Source of the DNA: a virus
Direction: 5' to 3' (one strand)
DNA: 64,000 bases
Virus record (IMG/VR): IMGVR_UViG_3300031963_000020
Span: 84,341 to 148,340 of that record
How positions within the stretch are numbered: the stretch's first letter is position 1; each line of letters begins with the position of its first letter. Shown piece by piece: positions 1 to 10,940 of the stretch. The notes under the pieces were generated by a model, which made no database searches, was not told the DNA's origin, and saw nothing but the letters and a program-made list of their open reading frames with translations. The translations under genes were made by a program, and so were the position numbers.

Positions 1-17
1 AAACTCAGGATGTATTT

Positions 18-63
18 ATCCCCTTCGTGATGCAGGTGTTCTATACTCACGAAGGGGATTTTT
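18..63 (+). terminator. Rho-independent terminator
   Basis: A perfect 13-bp stem (18-30 pairs with 47-59) with a 16-nt loop is followed by a short T run. It would end transcription of the gene that lies left of the window edge. Confidence 0.85.
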
Positions 64-94
64 ACTTATAAAATCTATTTGTATCAATTGAAAT

Positions 95-114
95 GATACT
101 TATATAGAGGTAGA
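95..114 (+). promoter_or_regulatory. Late-promoter-like motif, TACTTATA copy 1
   Basis: The block ACTTATATAGAGGTAGA at 98-114 recurs exactly at 19986-20002, in both cases shortly upstream of a structural gene. TACTTATA is a member of a TAYTTATA family seen before several virion genes here. A promoter role is inferred from position and recurrence. Confidence 0.45.
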
Positions 115-139
115 AATATTTTTAACTTGGGTGTGTAAT

Positions 140-487
140 ATGCCACAATTAACAGAATTACGAGTGGGTCAAGGGGAAACATTTGAAGTACTCGTAACGT
201 TATTACAAACTGTCTCAGGCACACCATTAGATATTACACATTACAATATCACTGGTCAAGTACGTGAAAATTATACAACAGATGAAATTGCTACATCATT
301 TAATGTAGCAAAAGTTTTACCATATACATCTGGTAGTTTACGTATTACATTAAATGAAGATCAAACAATAAATCTTACACAACGTAGATATGTGTATGAT
401 ATTTTAATTACAAGCGGTTCAGGCACCCCAGTAAATCGTCGTATTTTAGAAGGACCACTCACCGTTCGTCCAGCTGCAACGAGATAA
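140..487 (+). CDS. Small fibre/baseplate-associated structural protein
   Basis: This 115-residue protein has the look of the beta-rich phage proteins encoded just before tail fibres: a G-x-T-F-E-V strand, a 'TSGSLRITL' strand in the middle, a 'YVYDILITSGSGTPV' segment and a closing 'LEGPLTVRP' strand. This resembles the N-terminal Ig-like domain of BppU-type upper baseplate proteins. The start at 140 is chosen because the residues before it (from a GTG at 131) add nothing conserved; no strong ribosome binding site settles it. It sits 3 nt upstream of the first giant fibre gene, so it probably forms part of the fibre attachment. The exact role is not determined. Confidence 0.6.
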   Translation: MPQLTELRVGQGETFEVLVTLLQTVSGTPLDITHYNITGQVRENYTTDEIATSFNVAKVLPYTSGSLRITLNEDQTINLTQRRYVYDILITSGSGTPVNRRILEGPLTVRPAATR

Positions 488-490
488 AAG

Positions 491-3400
491 ATGAGCTTAC
501 CAGATATTACTGTTGTTATACAAAAACCAGATGTAGTTGTCAGAAACTTAGGTGGTTCAGGATCATTTTTAAATGTCGCTGATTCCGCAGTAAGTTCTTC
601 TTATGCATTGACTGCAAGTTATGCATTAAATGGTGGTGGTGGAGGTGGTGGTGGAGATGGTGCAACAGGTCCAACTGGTGCAACTGGTCCTCGTGGTGCA
701 ACGGGTGTTGCAGGCTCTCCAGGTGGTGCAACGGGACCAACAGGTCCATCAGGTAGTCAAGGTGCAACAGGTATTCAAGGTTTAACAGGTGCACAAGGTG
801 CAACAGGTGTACAAGGTACCACAGGTCCTACTGGTGCGCAAGGACCAACTGGTAGCACTGGTCCACAAGGTATTCAAGGTGTCACAGGTCCAACTGGTGC
901 AATTGGTCCACAAGGTGTAACAGGTAGTACAGGACCACAAGGTATTCAAGGTGTTACTGGATCTACTGGTCCTATCGGTCCACAAGGTGTAACAGGTAGT
1001 ACAGGACCACAAGGAATCACGGGGCCAATAGGTGCAACTGGTCCGGAAGGTCCAACAGGTGCATCTGGTCCAACTGGTAGTACAGGTCCTACGGGTATTC
1101 AAGGTATTCAAGGACCAACTGGTAGTACAGGTCCGCAAGGTGATACAGGTCCACAAGGTTCAATTGGTCCAATAGGCCCAACAGGTCCAACTGGTAGCAC
1201 AGGTCCACAAGGACCACAAGGTGATATTGGTATTACTGGTGCAACAGGTATCCAAGGACCAACAGGGTCAACAGGACCGCAAGGTATCCAAGGTGTCACA
1301 GGTCCAACAGGTCCAATTGGTCCTGGATTAAATATTAGTGGTAGTTTACCAGATACGGGTAGCCTTCCTCCATCGGCGCCAACTGGTTCTGCATTTATTA
1401 TTGGTCAAGATTTATGGGTATATAATGGAACTTCTTGGGTAGACGTTGGTGATATCTACGGACCATCGGGTTCTACAGGCCCAACAGGTCCACAAGGTAC
1501 CACAGGTCCAACAGGCCCAATAGGTCCACAAGGTGTAACAGGCAGTACAGGCCCAACAGGACCAGAAGGCCCAACAGGTGCATCTGGTCCATCTGGTAGT
1601 GTTGGTCCACAAGGTCCAGTCGGTCCAATAGGTCCAACAGGTCCAACTGGTAGTACAGGTCCACAAGGACCAGAAGGTAACCAAGGAGAAACAGGTCCAA
1701 CAGGTGTACAAGGTGCAACAGGTATTCAAGGGCCAACTGGTAGTACAGGTCCACAAGGTATAACAGGTCCAACAGGACCAATTGGTGTAACTGGACCAAC
1801 AGGTGTTGCAGGACCAACGGGTTCAACAGGTCCAGCAGGTACTGCTGGACCAACAGGTAGCACAGGTCCAATTGGTCCAGAAGGACCAACGGGTAGTACA
1901 GGACCAACAGGTCCACAAGGTGTAACAGGTAGTACAGGTCCAGTAGGTTTACAAGGTGTTACTGGTTCTACAGGCCCAACAGGTCCACAAGGTGTAACAG
2001 GCTCAGAAGGTGCAACTGGTCCAATTGGTGTTACTGGTGCAACTGGTGTTACAGGTTCCACAGGTCCAACAGGTCCAGTAGGTCCAACAGGTAGCACAGG
2101 TCCAACAGGTCCACAAGGAACCACGGGTCCAACTGGTGCAACTGGTTTACCTGGTGACATCTATTCTACAACCAGTAGCACATCACTTTCTATCGGAACT
2201 GGTTCAAAAACATTAACTATTGCAACGGGACTTGCATATAGTATTGGTCAATCTGTTATTATCGCATTCGATAATAGTAACAAAATGGAAGGTAGTGTTA
2301 CCTCATACGATAGTGGAACAGGTCAATTAGTAGCTAATATTACAACGGCTACTGGTTCGGGTACATACACAGCATGGCAAGTAAGTTTGGCAGGTGCACC
2401 AGGACCAGCAGGTGTTACAGGTCCAACTGGTCCTGCAGGTCCAATTATTGCAGGACTCGTCAGTAGTTCTGCACAATACCCAGGATGGGTCACTAGTTCC
2501 GCACAAATTGATTATAACGCAATCACTAATAAGTTGAGTGGTGTAATATCCTCCTCAACTCAGTTTAATGCATTAACTGGTACATCTGCCTCATATTCAG
2601 CTACCGCATCGTTGTCTACAGCAGTAAGTGGTGGAACAGAAGATTATATACCACTTTGGTCATCAGCAAATACACTTACACGTAGTAGATTATACCAAAC
2701 TGGTTCTAGTATTATATTTGGTGGAACGACATTCTATGATGAAACCGCACCAGATATCTTTGGCTTGTACGGTGGTATAACAGACTCATTTAATTTAATC
2801 ACTGCGCACGCAATAATTGACAACTACTTACAAATAAATGTTCGTAACTTAAGTACAGGTTCTTCTGCATCATCAGATATAGTTGCGGTTAAGAGACTAG
2901 GAACAGAAACATCTGGCTTCATTGATATGGGTATCAATGATGACAATTATGTTGGTACGGAAATTTATGATGTTGCGGGTGATGCATACCTTTATACAGT
3001 AGGTGGAAATTTAGTAGTAGGTTCTGCAAGTGATACAGGAAGTGTAGTATTATTTACTGGCGGTGATACTCCATCGGATAAAAAAGTAGAATTACGAGCA
3101 AATAATTTACACGACATCACTGGTAGTCTTACAGCAACACAAGGATTTACTGGTTCGTTATCTGGTATAGCAACGACCGCATCATTTGCAACAGCAGTTA
3201 GCGGTGGAACTACAAACTATATTCCATTCTTTAATACAGCAAACACGTTATTTAGAAGTAGATTATATCAAACTGGTTCTAGTATTATATTTGGTGGAAC
3301 TACATTCTTTGACGAAACCGCACCAGATATCTTTGGTTTATATGGTGGTCTAACAAATTCATATAATTTAATCACTGCACACGCAACAATTAACAATTAC

Positions 3401-6319
3401 TTACAAATCAATGTTCGTAACTTAAGTACAGGTTCTTCTGTATCGTCTGACATAGTTGCAGTAACACCATTAGGTACAGAAGATTTTGGTTACATTGATA
3501 TGGGTATCAATAGTGATAACTACGTTGGTAATAGAATTTATGATTTACCAGGAGACGGTTATCTGTATACCACAGGTAGTAATTTAGTAGTTGGTACATC
3601 AACCGCAAATAGTAACGTTACTATTTTCGCAGGTGGTGACACTTACGCCAATCGTAAGTTAACATTAAAAGCAAGTAATCAACACGAAATAACAGGTAGT
3701 GTAAATATCAGTGGTAGTATATTACCATCAAATGATTCTGTATTTGACCTAGGTTCACCATCATTAAAGTTTAGAAGTTTATATCTTTCTGGTTCTACTT
3801 TATATCTTGGCACGCTCGCAATCTCTGATAATAATGGTACATTATCTATAACACCATCGGGGTCATCGACTCTTTCACCTGTATCTGGTGCATTTACTGG
3901 GTCGTTCCTTGGTAATTTGATCGGAAATGCTAATACAGCAACAACAGCATCGTTTGCAACCACAGCATCATTTGCACTAAATGCACAAAACGTACCACTC
4001 GGTACAGTATCAAGTTCAGCACAATATCCTGGTTGGGTCACAAGTTCTGCGCAAATTGATTATAATAGTATACAAAATAAGTTAAGTGGTGTAATATCTT
4101 CATCAACACAATTTAACTCATTAAGTGGTACATCAGCATCATTTGCAACAACCGCAAGTTATGTAGCAGGTGCAGCAAGTGACTGGGCATCATTAGCAAA
4201 TAAACCAGCAGATATCGTAAGTAGTTCTACCCAAGTCAAGGCGTTCTTACCTGGTGGCACTGTAAGTGCATCGGCACAATATCCTGGTTGGGTAACCGCA
4301 TCATCACAAATTGATTATAATAATATTACCAACAAATTATCTGGTGTAGTTTCCGCATCAGCACAAGTAGTACCATTACTTCCTGGTGGAACCGTTTCAA
4401 GTTCAGCACAATACCCAGGATGGGTCACTAGTTCCGCACAAATTGTGGTGCAAAATACCACTGGTATTGGTGCGTTAGCAACAACTGGTTCAAATACATT
4501 TGTTGGTAATCAAGTAATTAGTGGTTCATTAACTACCACCGCAGATACAATGACCTTCAATGGGTCGATGGCCGTATCGGGAACACTTTCATTAACTGGT
4601 AGTTTAAATGTATTAAACGGTGGATTTACTGGTTCATTAACGGGTAGTGCAACTACAGCAACATCGGCGTCATTTGCAACTACCGCAAGCGCAGCAACCA
4701 GTATAACATTTATACCAGCAACGTCATCATTTGCATTAACAGCAAGTTATGTTCCTGGTGCAGCAAGTGATTGGAATTCTGTAGCAAATAAACCAGCAGA
4801 TTTGGTCAGTAGTTCTACCCAAGTCAAGGCGTTCTTACCTGGTGGAACTGTTTCAAGTTCCGTACAATACCCAGGATGGGTAACCGCATCAAGTCAAATT
4901 GACTATAACTCAATTCAAAATAAGTTAAGTGATGTTGTATCAAGTAGTGCACAAGTTCAACCACTACTTCCTAACGGAACAGTATCAAGTTCCGCACAAT
5001 ACCCAGGATGGGTAACCGCATCAAGTCAAATAGAATTAAATAGTATTACAGGAACCACATTTGCAACAGCAAACTTTACTTTCCCACAAAACTTAACTGT
5101 CGCTGGAACACTTACCGCTCAAGAAATACAAACCGAATACGTAACATCATCTATTATTTACGAATCTGGTTCAACTAAGTTCGGTGATACAGCAGACGAT
5201 ACACATCAATTTACAGGTTCATTAAGCGTTCTTGGAACAATTAGTGGTGGATTGGTATTACCAGCAGGAACTGTAACAGCATCATCACAAATTGATTATA
5301 ACTTAATTCAAAATAAATTAAGTGGTGTGGTAAGTAGTTCATCACAAATTCAACCACTACTTCCAGCAGGAACAGTATCAAGTTCTGGTCAAGTAGATGT
5401 TCGTAACACAACTGGTATTTCAACACTTGCAACTACTGGTTCAAACACATTTACCGCAACACAAACAATAATTGGAAACGTATTCTTAAGTTCATCGTTC
5501 CCATTAGTTTATAATAACGATAACACTAACAATATGTTGTTTGGGTTCTTTGATGGTAGCTCCATTTACGGTGCATATTATCAAACATTTGGAAATAACT
5601 ACACGGCACTAAATCAACGTGGTGGTGCAGAGTTTGTATATGATATTAGAAATAATAGTGGTGCAAACTTCCATATCGCATCATTTAATGGTGCAACTTG
5701 GACTGAAAAGTTTAGAGTAGATGATAACGGAGCACACGTAACTGGTTCATTGGTATCAACTGGTGGTATTACTGGTTCATTACTTGGAACAGCAAGTTTC
5801 GCAACTACAGCTTCATTTGCATTAGCAACCGCAGGAACCGTAGAAAATGCAAATACAGCATCATATGTAGCATATACAAATATTGATGGTAAACCAACAC
5901 TAGTATCTGCATCATCACAAATAGATTACAATTCTATTACGAATAAGTTGAGTGGTGTATACAGTAGTTCGGCATTCGCATCACCAAACCAAGGTACTGT
6001 AAGATTAACATTAAATGGTGTTCAGTTAACTGACGTTGATTTGGGTGTACAAACATCTGATACCCCAACATTTGCTGGAGTAAGTAGTTCAAATCATATC
6101 ACTCCAACCGCAGATAATACTTATAACTTGGGTGCACCTGATAAGAGATGGGCAAACATATACACGGGTGACTTAATATTATCTAATGAAGGTTCTTCAG
6201 GTAATACCGTAGATGGAACAACAGGTAACTGGACTATTCAAGAAGGTGAAGAACATCTATACATTATCAATAACAAGTCTGGTAAGAAGTTTAGATTTAT
6301 GTTATCGGAGATTAACTAA
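491..6319 (+). CDS. Giant collagen-like tail fibre protein 1
   Basis: A 1942-residue virion fibre. Order of parts: a short N-terminal head with an [11 protein letters not shown] segment, a poly-Gly hinge, two long Gly-X-Y tracts rich in GPTG, GPQG and GATG (about residues 57-282 and 325-557), then beta-rich modules. The modules include two tandem copies of a roughly 165-residue domain (DNA 2621-3126 and 3194-3699) and six copies of a YPGWVT(S/A)S module linked by LPGGTVS and NKLSGVV. The C-terminus ([21 protein letters not shown]) resembles the closing segment of many marine T4-like fibre and structural proteins. A trimeric, collagen-triple-helix stalk with a host-facing tip is expected. It abuts gene 6319 with a one-base overlap of stop and start (TAATG). 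Confidence 0.8.
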   Translation: MSLPDITVVIQKPDVVVRNLGGSGSFLNVADSAVSSSYALTASYALNGGGGGGGGDGATGPTGATGPRGATGVAGSPGGATGPTGPSGSQGATGIQGLTGAQGATGVQGTTGPTGAQGPTGSTGPQGIQGVTGPTGAIGPQGVTGSTGPQGIQGVTGSTGPIGPQGVTGSTGPQGITGPIGATGPEGPTGASGPTGSTGPTGIQGIQGPTGSTGPQGDTGPQGSIGPIGPTGPTGSTGPQGPQGDIGITGATGIQGPTGSTGPQGIQGVTGPTGPIGPGLNISGSLPDTGSLPPSAPTGSAFIIGQDLWVYNGTSWVDVGDIYGPSGSTGPTGPQGTTGPTGPIGPQGVTGSTGPTGPEGPTGASGPSGSVGPQGPVGPIGPTGPTGSTGPQGPEGNQGETGPTGVQGATGIQGPTGSTGPQGITGPTGPIGVTGPTGVAGPTGSTGPAGTAGPTGSTGPIGPEGPTGSTGPTGPQGVTGSTGPVGLQGVTGSTGPTGPQGVTGSEGATGPIGVTGATGVTGSTGPTGPVGPTGSTGPTGPQGTTGPTGATGLPGDIYSTTSSTSLSIGTGSKTLTIATGLAYSIGQSVIIAFDNSNKMEGSVTSYDSGTGQLVANITTATGSGTYTAWQVSLAGAPGPAGVTGPTGPAGPIIAGLVSSSAQYPGWVTSSAQIDYNAITNKLSGVISSSTQFNALTGTSASYSATASLSTAVSGGTEDYIPLWSSANTLTRSRLYQTGSSIIFGGTTFYDETAPDIFGLYGGITDSFNLITAHAIIDNYLQINVRNLSTGSSASSDIVAVKRLGTETSGFIDMGINDDNYVGTEIYDVAGDAYLYTVGGNLVVGSASDTGSVVLFTGGDTPSDKKVELRANNLHDITGSLTATQGFTGSLSGIATTASFATAVSGGTTNYIPFFNTANTLFRSRLYQTGSSIIFGGTTFFDETAPDIFGLYGGLTNSYNLITAHATINNYLQINVRNLSTGSSVSSDIVAVTPLGTEDFGYIDMGINSDNYVGNRIYDLPGDGYLYTTGSNLVVGTSTANSNVTIFAGGDTYANRKLTLKASNQHEITGSVNISGSILPSNDSVFDLGSPSLKFRSLYLSGSTLYLGTLAISDNNGTLSITPSGSSTLSPVSGAFTGSFLGNLIGNANTATTASFATTASFALNAQNVPLGTVSSSAQYPGWVTSSAQIDYNSIQNKLSGVISSSTQFNSLSGTSASFATTASYVAGAASDWASLANKPADIVSSSTQVKAFLPGGTVSASAQYPGWVTASSQIDYNNITNKLSGVVSASAQVVPLLPGGTVSSSAQYPGWVTSSAQIVVQNTTGIGALATTGSNTFVGNQVISGSLTTTADTMTFNGSMAVSGTLSLTGSLNVLNGGFTGSLTGSATTATSASFATTASAATSITFIPATSSFALTASYVPGAASDWNSVANKPADLVSSSTQVKAFLPGGTVSSSVQYPGWVTASSQIDYNSIQNKLSDVVSSSAQVQPLLPNGTVSSSAQYPGWVTASSQIELNSITGTTFATANFTFPQNLTVAGTLTAQEIQTEYVTSSIIYESGSTKFGDTADDTHQFTGSLSVLGTISGGLVLPAGTVTASSQIDYNLIQNKLSGVVSSSSQIQPLLPAGTVSSSGQVDVRNTTGISTLATTGSNTFTATQTIIGNVFLSSSFPLVYNNDNTNNMLFGFFDGSSIYGAYYQTFGNNYTALNQRGGAEFVYDIRNNSGANFHIASFNGATWTEKFRVDDNGAHVTGSLVSTGGITGSLLGTASFATTASFALATAGTVENANTASYVAYTNIDGKPTLVSASSQIDYNSITNKLSGVYSSSAFASPNQGTVRLTLNGVQLTDVDLGVQTSDTPTFAGVSSSNHITPTADNTYNLGAPDKRWANIYTGDLILSNEGSSGNTVDGTTGNWTIQEGEEHLYIINNKSGKKFRFMLSEIN
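660..1336 (+). repeat. Collagen-like Gly-X-Y tract, part 1
   Basis: About 225 codons of nearly uninterrupted Gly-X-Y triplets dominated by GPTG, GPQG and STG. The DNA is a low-complexity 9-base pattern of ggt, cca and aca codons. Confidence 0.9.
1460..2160 (+). repeat. Collagen-like Gly-X-Y tract, part 2
   Basis: A second Gly-X-Y tract, separated from the first by a non-collagenous insert of about 40 residues (1327-1459) with the sequence [18 protein letters not shown]. Confidence 0.9.
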
Positions 6320-9300
6320 TGCCAATTATAGCAGGTCAGATTACAGGTTCAGCACTTAGTGGTTCGTTAAATTATACGTTCCTATCTAATATTCCTTCTG
6401 GAATAGTATCTGGAGCTGCCCAAGTAGCCGCAAATCTACCAGCAGGGACAGTATCAAGTTCTGGTCAAGTAGATTATAACTCAATAACAAATAAACTGTC
6501 TGGTGTTGTTTCTTCGTCAACGCAAATTCAACCATTATTACCTGATGGAACAGTTAGTGCATCAAATCAAGTAGATATTACAGCAACTACCAACTACTCG
6601 ACATTTAGTTCATCGTTGGCAACAGTTGATGCAGGTCAAACCACTCGTATTGATAATCTAGCAAGTTTGACCAGTTCGTATGCAATTAACGCAACTATTC
6701 AAGGCCAACTTGCTGGAGTTGCATCAAGCAGTGCACAAGTAAAAGCATACTTACCAGCAGACACAGTATCAAGTTCTGGTCAAGTAGATATTACCGCAAC
6801 TAGTGGTTATTCAACCTTTAGTTCATCAATTGCAACCAAAAACGATACACAAGACGTATCTATCGGTGCATTAAATGCAGCAACCAGTTCATACGCAATT
6901 AACGCAACTATTCAAGGACAACTTGCTGGTGTTGTTTCTTCTTCTACACAAGTTAAACCATTACTTCCTGGTGGAACTGTATCAAGTTCCGCACAATATC
7001 CTGGTTGGGTCACTGCGTCATCACAAATTGATGTACGTAATACTACAGGTATTGCAACAATTGCAACTACAGGATCAAACACATTTAATGGTACTCAAAC
7101 CGTTACAGGTAGTTTATTTACTAGTGGGTCAAATAGTTTAGTAGGAAGCACTACGTTATCTGGTAGTTTAGTTGTCTCTGGTGCAGCAATTACCTCGACT
7201 CCAAATATTCAAATTTACGGAGATACAGAATTTACTGGATATGCAAAGTTTAACCCAGTCACCAGTAATATTGATACCTCAATTTCCGCATCCTACATTT
7301 ATGTTAGTGGGTCAACCCAAGATTTATATTTCTCTCAAAATAGTGCTGGATATAATAACGTTACTCGTTTACGTTGGTTAGAAAGTAACCTCTACACGGG
7401 TCTATTAAAGGGTGGAATACTAACAACAACAACAGGATCTACCACGTTTAATATCAGTGCAGGTGAAGGTATTGTTGTAACTCTTAACGCATCAACAACC
7501 CAAGACCCATATCCAACAATTAAGTTGGTTCGATGGGACGCAAAAACCAACGTTCCTATTACGTTTTCGGGTTCAGCAAAGATTACCTACGTTGGATTAG
7601 ATGTTGCAGGTAATGTTATACAACAAGTTGTTCCTTGGGGTAGTACCGACATCAATCAATTTGATACCCAAATCAATTTAGGTGTTATTTTACATTCAAG
7701 TGCATCAATATCAACAGGAGCATATAACGCTCCACAAATTTCATATGGAGCTCCGCAAAAGGCGGACGACTTCTTTAGATCATTTGGTCCACTAAAAGTT
7801 TCTGGTCACACCTTACAAGCAAGTGGTAGTAGCCCATCACTTAGTATTAAAAAGACCGCTGGTACATCATATCGTGAAGGGTCAAATTATGCAAATAATC
7901 CAAACCATCCCAACACGGTCACAGAAGAAAGTGATATTACAATATCTAAGATATATCGTTATTATATCTCAGGATCAACTCCTGTTATTGATACGGGTGC
8001 TAGTGGATCAGGATATCCCACTCTCGATAACCAAAACCGCGTTGATACAGCAACGGGGTTATTAACATCAATTGGTTTAAGTAATTGGTCTATTCAACGC
8101 GTATTCTGGGTTCCAGGGTCACCAACCAACGCGTTTATTGTCTATTATGGTAACACCGCATACAGCACACTACTCAATGCAGTTAACGCAATTAATACGG
8201 AACCATTCACGGAAGCACCAGATACGGCAGCTAATGCTGTATTCATCGGATACATCGTAATTCAAGGTGGTAGTAATCGTGACTTACTAAACGCGACGGA
8301 TTGTACTATTATTCAAGCTGGATTGTTCCGTAACATTGCTGGTGTTGGATCGGGTGGAACACAACCAGTAGCAACCACGTTAGCAGGATTATCTGATGTC
8401 GGTATTAGTAGTCCAGCTATTGGTGACTTGTTGGTATATACTGGGGCAACGTGGAATAATACAAAGTCATTAAATGGTAGTTATTCACTTACTGGTAGTT
8501 TAGCAACAAATGATGGTATTACGGCAATAACAATTAATGCAACAGCAGTATCCGCATCACTTTCTGGTAGCGGTGCTGGAGTATTTGGCGTCAACTATAA
8601 TACCTTATCAAATATTCCAGCAGGTATCGTCAGTAGTTCAACACAAGTTCAACCACTACTTCCTGGAGGAACAGTAAGTAGCTCAGCACAATATCCAGGA
8701 TGGGTCACGAGTTCAGCACAAATTGATATTACCGCAACAACTGGATATTCTACCTTTAGTTCATCACTAGCCACCGTAGATGCTGGCCAAACCACTCGCA
8801 TCGATAACTTGGCAAGTCAAACAAGTTCCTACGCAATCAACTCAACAATACAATCGCAACTTGCTGGTGTAGTATCAAGTTCCACACAAGTTAAACCACT
8901 TCTTCCTGATGGAACTGTTTCCTCATCAGCACAATACCCAGGATGGGTCACTGCATCATCACAAATAGATTATAATAATATTACTAACAAGTTAAGTGGT
9001 GTTGTAAGTAGTTCTGCACAAGTAGTACCATTACTTCCTGGTGGGACAGTATCAAGTTCTGGTCAAGTTAGTTTAACTGCCACCTCAGAATACTCTACAT
9101 TTAGTTCATCAATTGCAACTAAAAATGATTTGCAAGATGTTTCTATCAACGCACTGAACGCAGCAACTGGTTCATATGCAATTAACGCAACAATACAAGG
9201 ACAACTTGCTGGTGTCGTATCATCGTCGGCTCAAGTTAAACCATTACTTCCTGGTGGAACGGTATCATCATCTGGACAAGTAGACATCACAGCAACAACC

Positions 9301-10827
9301 AACTATTCAACATTTAGTTCCTCGTTGGCAACAGTTGATGCAGGACAAACTACTCGTATTGATAATCTAGCAAGTTTGACCAGTTCGTATGCAATTAACG
9401 CAACTATTCAAGGTCAACTTGCGGGAGTAGTTTCTTCTTCAACACAAGTTAAGCCACTTCTTCCTGGTGGAACAGTTAGTGCATCAAATCAAGTTGATAT
9501 CACCGCAACTACGGGATACTCTACATTTAGTTCATCACTAGCAACAGTAGATGCAGGACAAACTACTCGTATTGACAACTTGGCGAGTTTGACCAGTTCG
9601 TATGCAATCAACGCAACAATACAAGGACAACTTGCTGGTGTTGTTTCTTCTTCAACACAAGTAAAACCATTACTTCCTGGTGGTACAGTAAGTGCTTCTG
9701 GTCAAGTAGACATTACAGCAACTACTGGATACTCTACATTTAGTTCATCACTAGCAACAGTAGATGCAGGACAAACTGCTCGTATTGATAATTTAGCAAG
9801 TCAAACAAGTTCCTACGCAATTAATGCAACTATTCAAGGGCAACTTGCTGGTGTTGTTTCTTCTTCAACACAAGTTAAGCCACTTCTTCCTGGTGGTACA
9901 GTAACCTCATCAGCACAATATCCTGGGTGGGTAACCGCATCAAGTCAAATTGACTATAATAGTATTCAAAATAAGTTAAGTGGGGTAGTATCGTCATCAA
10001 CACAAATTGTTCCGCTATTACCAGCAGGAACTATTAGTGCGTCATCACAAGTGGCATTAAATGCTATTACTGGAGTTACTTTTAGTAATTCCTCATTCTA
10101 TTTCCCAAATAATTTACGAGTTGAAGGAACATTAACCGCACAAGAAATTAATACAGAATATGTTTCTTCATCGATTATTTATGAATCTGGTTCTACCAAA
10201 TTTGGTGATACAGCTGACGATGTAATGAGTGTTACTGGTTCTATTCGTGTCTTGGGTGGAAATATTAGTGGGTCGTTTATTGGATTGGTTTCTTCATCGG
10301 CACAAATAGACTATAACTCTATACAAAATAAATTATCCGGTGTTGTTTCTTCATCAACACAAGTTCAACCACTGCTTCCAGTTGGAACTGTTAGTAGTTC
10401 CGCACAATATCCAGGATGGGTAACTTCGTCAACACAAATTGTTTGGTCATCAGTAAACTACAACGGAGGTATCGTCAGTAGTTCGGCACAAGTAAAACCA
10501 TTACTTCCTGATGGAACCGTATCAAGTTCAGCACAATATCCTGGTTGGGTCACCGCATCAAGTCAGGTAACAATTACTGGTATATCAGGATTGGGTGCTA
10601 ACGTAGCGACATTCTTGGGAACACCAAGTTCTGCAAATTTAGCAACAGCAGTCACAGATGAAACAGGTACGGGTGCGTTAGTATTTGCAGGAAGTCCAAC
10701 ATTAACTGGTACGGCTACTGCAAATAACATTGTAATGTCTGGGTCGCAATTCTCAGGAATAGTATCAGGTAGTGGATTACAATATAGATTAGTGGTTCCA
10801 GTCGGAACTAACCAATACGCAACCTAA
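6319..10827 (+). CDS. Giant modular tail fibre protein 2
   Basis: A 1502-residue fibre without a collagen tract. It carries repeated units that alternate YPGWVT modules with a STFSSS(L/I)AT-x-DAGQTTRIDN unit and an SYAINATIQGQLAGVVSSS unit. A unique central region (about residues 290-720, DNA 7180-8470) contains non-repetitive beta-rich sequence, possibly a receptor-binding or structural domain. Its final 30 residues (SGSQFSGIVSGSGL, then VVPVGTNQYAT) are almost identical to the end of the 10941 protein, so the two share a C-terminal tip or trimerisation element. The gene ends just before a strong terminator, closing the first fibre operon. Confidence 0.75.
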   Translation: MPIIAGQITGSALSGSLNYTFLSNIPSGIVSGAAQVAANLPAGTVSSSGQVDYNSITNKLSGVVSSSTQIQPLLPDGTVSASNQVDITATTNYSTFSSSLATVDAGQTTRIDNLASLTSSYAINATIQGQLAGVASSSAQVKAYLPADTVSSSGQVDITATSGYSTFSSSIATKNDTQDVSIGALNAATSSYAINATIQGQLAGVVSSSTQVKPLLPGGTVSSSAQYPGWVTASSQIDVRNTTGIATIATTGSNTFNGTQTVTGSLFTSGSNSLVGSTTLSGSLVVSGAAITSTPNIQIYGDTEFTGYAKFNPVTSNIDTSISASYIYVSGSTQDLYFSQNSAGYNNVTRLRWLESNLYTGLLKGGILTTTTGSTTFNISAGEGIVVTLNASTTQDPYPTIKLVRWDAKTNVPITFSGSAKITYVGLDVAGNVIQQVVPWGSTDINQFDTQINLGVILHSSASISTGAYNAPQISYGAPQKADDFFRSFGPLKVSGHTLQASGSSPSLSIKKTAGTSYREGSNYANNPNHPNTVTEESDITISKIYRYYISGSTPVIDTGASGSGYPTLDNQNRVDTATGLLTSIGLSNWSIQRVFWVPGSPTNAFIVYYGNTAYSTLLNAVNAINTEPFTEAPDTAANAVFIGYIVIQGGSNRDLLNATDCTIIQAGLFRNIAGVGSGGTQPVATTLAGLSDVGISSPAIGDLLVYTGATWNNTKSLNGSYSLTGSLATNDGITAITINATAVSASLSGSGAGVFGVNYNTLSNIPAGIVSSSTQVQPLLPGGTVSSSAQYPGWVTSSAQIDITATTGYSTFSSSLATVDAGQTTRIDNLASQTSSYAINSTIQSQLAGVVSSSTQVKPLLPDGTVSSSAQYPGWVTASSQIDYNNITNKLSGVVSSSAQVVPLLPGGTVSSSGQVSLTATSEYSTFSSSIATKNDLQDVSINALNAATGSYAINATIQGQLAGVVSSSAQVKPLLPGGTVSSSGQVDITATTNYSTFSSSLATVDAGQTTRIDNLASLTSSYAINATIQGQLAGVVSSSTQVKPLLPGGTVSASNQVDITATTGYSTFSSSLATVDAGQTTRIDNLASLTSSYAINATIQGQLAGVVSSSTQVKPLLPGGTVSASGQVDITATTGYSTFSSSLATVDAGQTARIDNLASQTSSYAINATIQGQLAGVVSSSTQVKPLLPGGTVTSSAQYPGWVTASSQIDYNSIQNKLSGVVSSSTQIVPLLPAGTISASSQVALNAITGVTFSNSSFYFPNNLRVEGTLTAQEINTEYVSSSIIYESGSTKFGDTADDVMSVTGSIRVLGGNISGSFIGLVSSSAQIDYNSIQNKLSGVVSSSTQVQPLLPVGTVSSSAQYPGWVTSSTQIVWSSVNYNGGIVSSSAQVKPLLPDGTVSSSAQYPGWVTASSQVTITGISGLGANVATFLGTPSSANLATAVTDETGTGALVFAGSPTLTGTATANNIVMSGSQFSGIVSGSGLQYRLVVPVGTNQYAT

Positions 10828-10848
10828 TAAAAGTTGATATTTTATGGT

Positions 10849-10878
10849 AAAAAAGGCATCCAGACGGGTGCCTTTTTT
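10849..10878 (+). terminator. Rho-independent terminator
   Basis: A run of A then GGCATCC, the loop AGAC, then GGGTGCC and a T run: a 7-bp GC-rich stem with one G-T pair, extended by A-T pairs. It lies 21 nt after the stop of the second fibre gene. Confidence 0.85.
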
Positions 10879-10898
10879 CGTTTATTCCGGTATAAAAT

Positions 10899-10909
10899 GA
10901 TATTTATAC
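10899..10909 (+). promoter_or_regulatory. Late-promoter-like motif, TATTTATA copy 2
   Basis: GATATTTATAC lies directly after a terminator and 32 nt before the third fibre gene, the expected place for a late promoter. Confidence 0.45.
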
Positions 10910-10940
10910 GGGGGTGTATACACTTTAGTTTGAGTCTAAT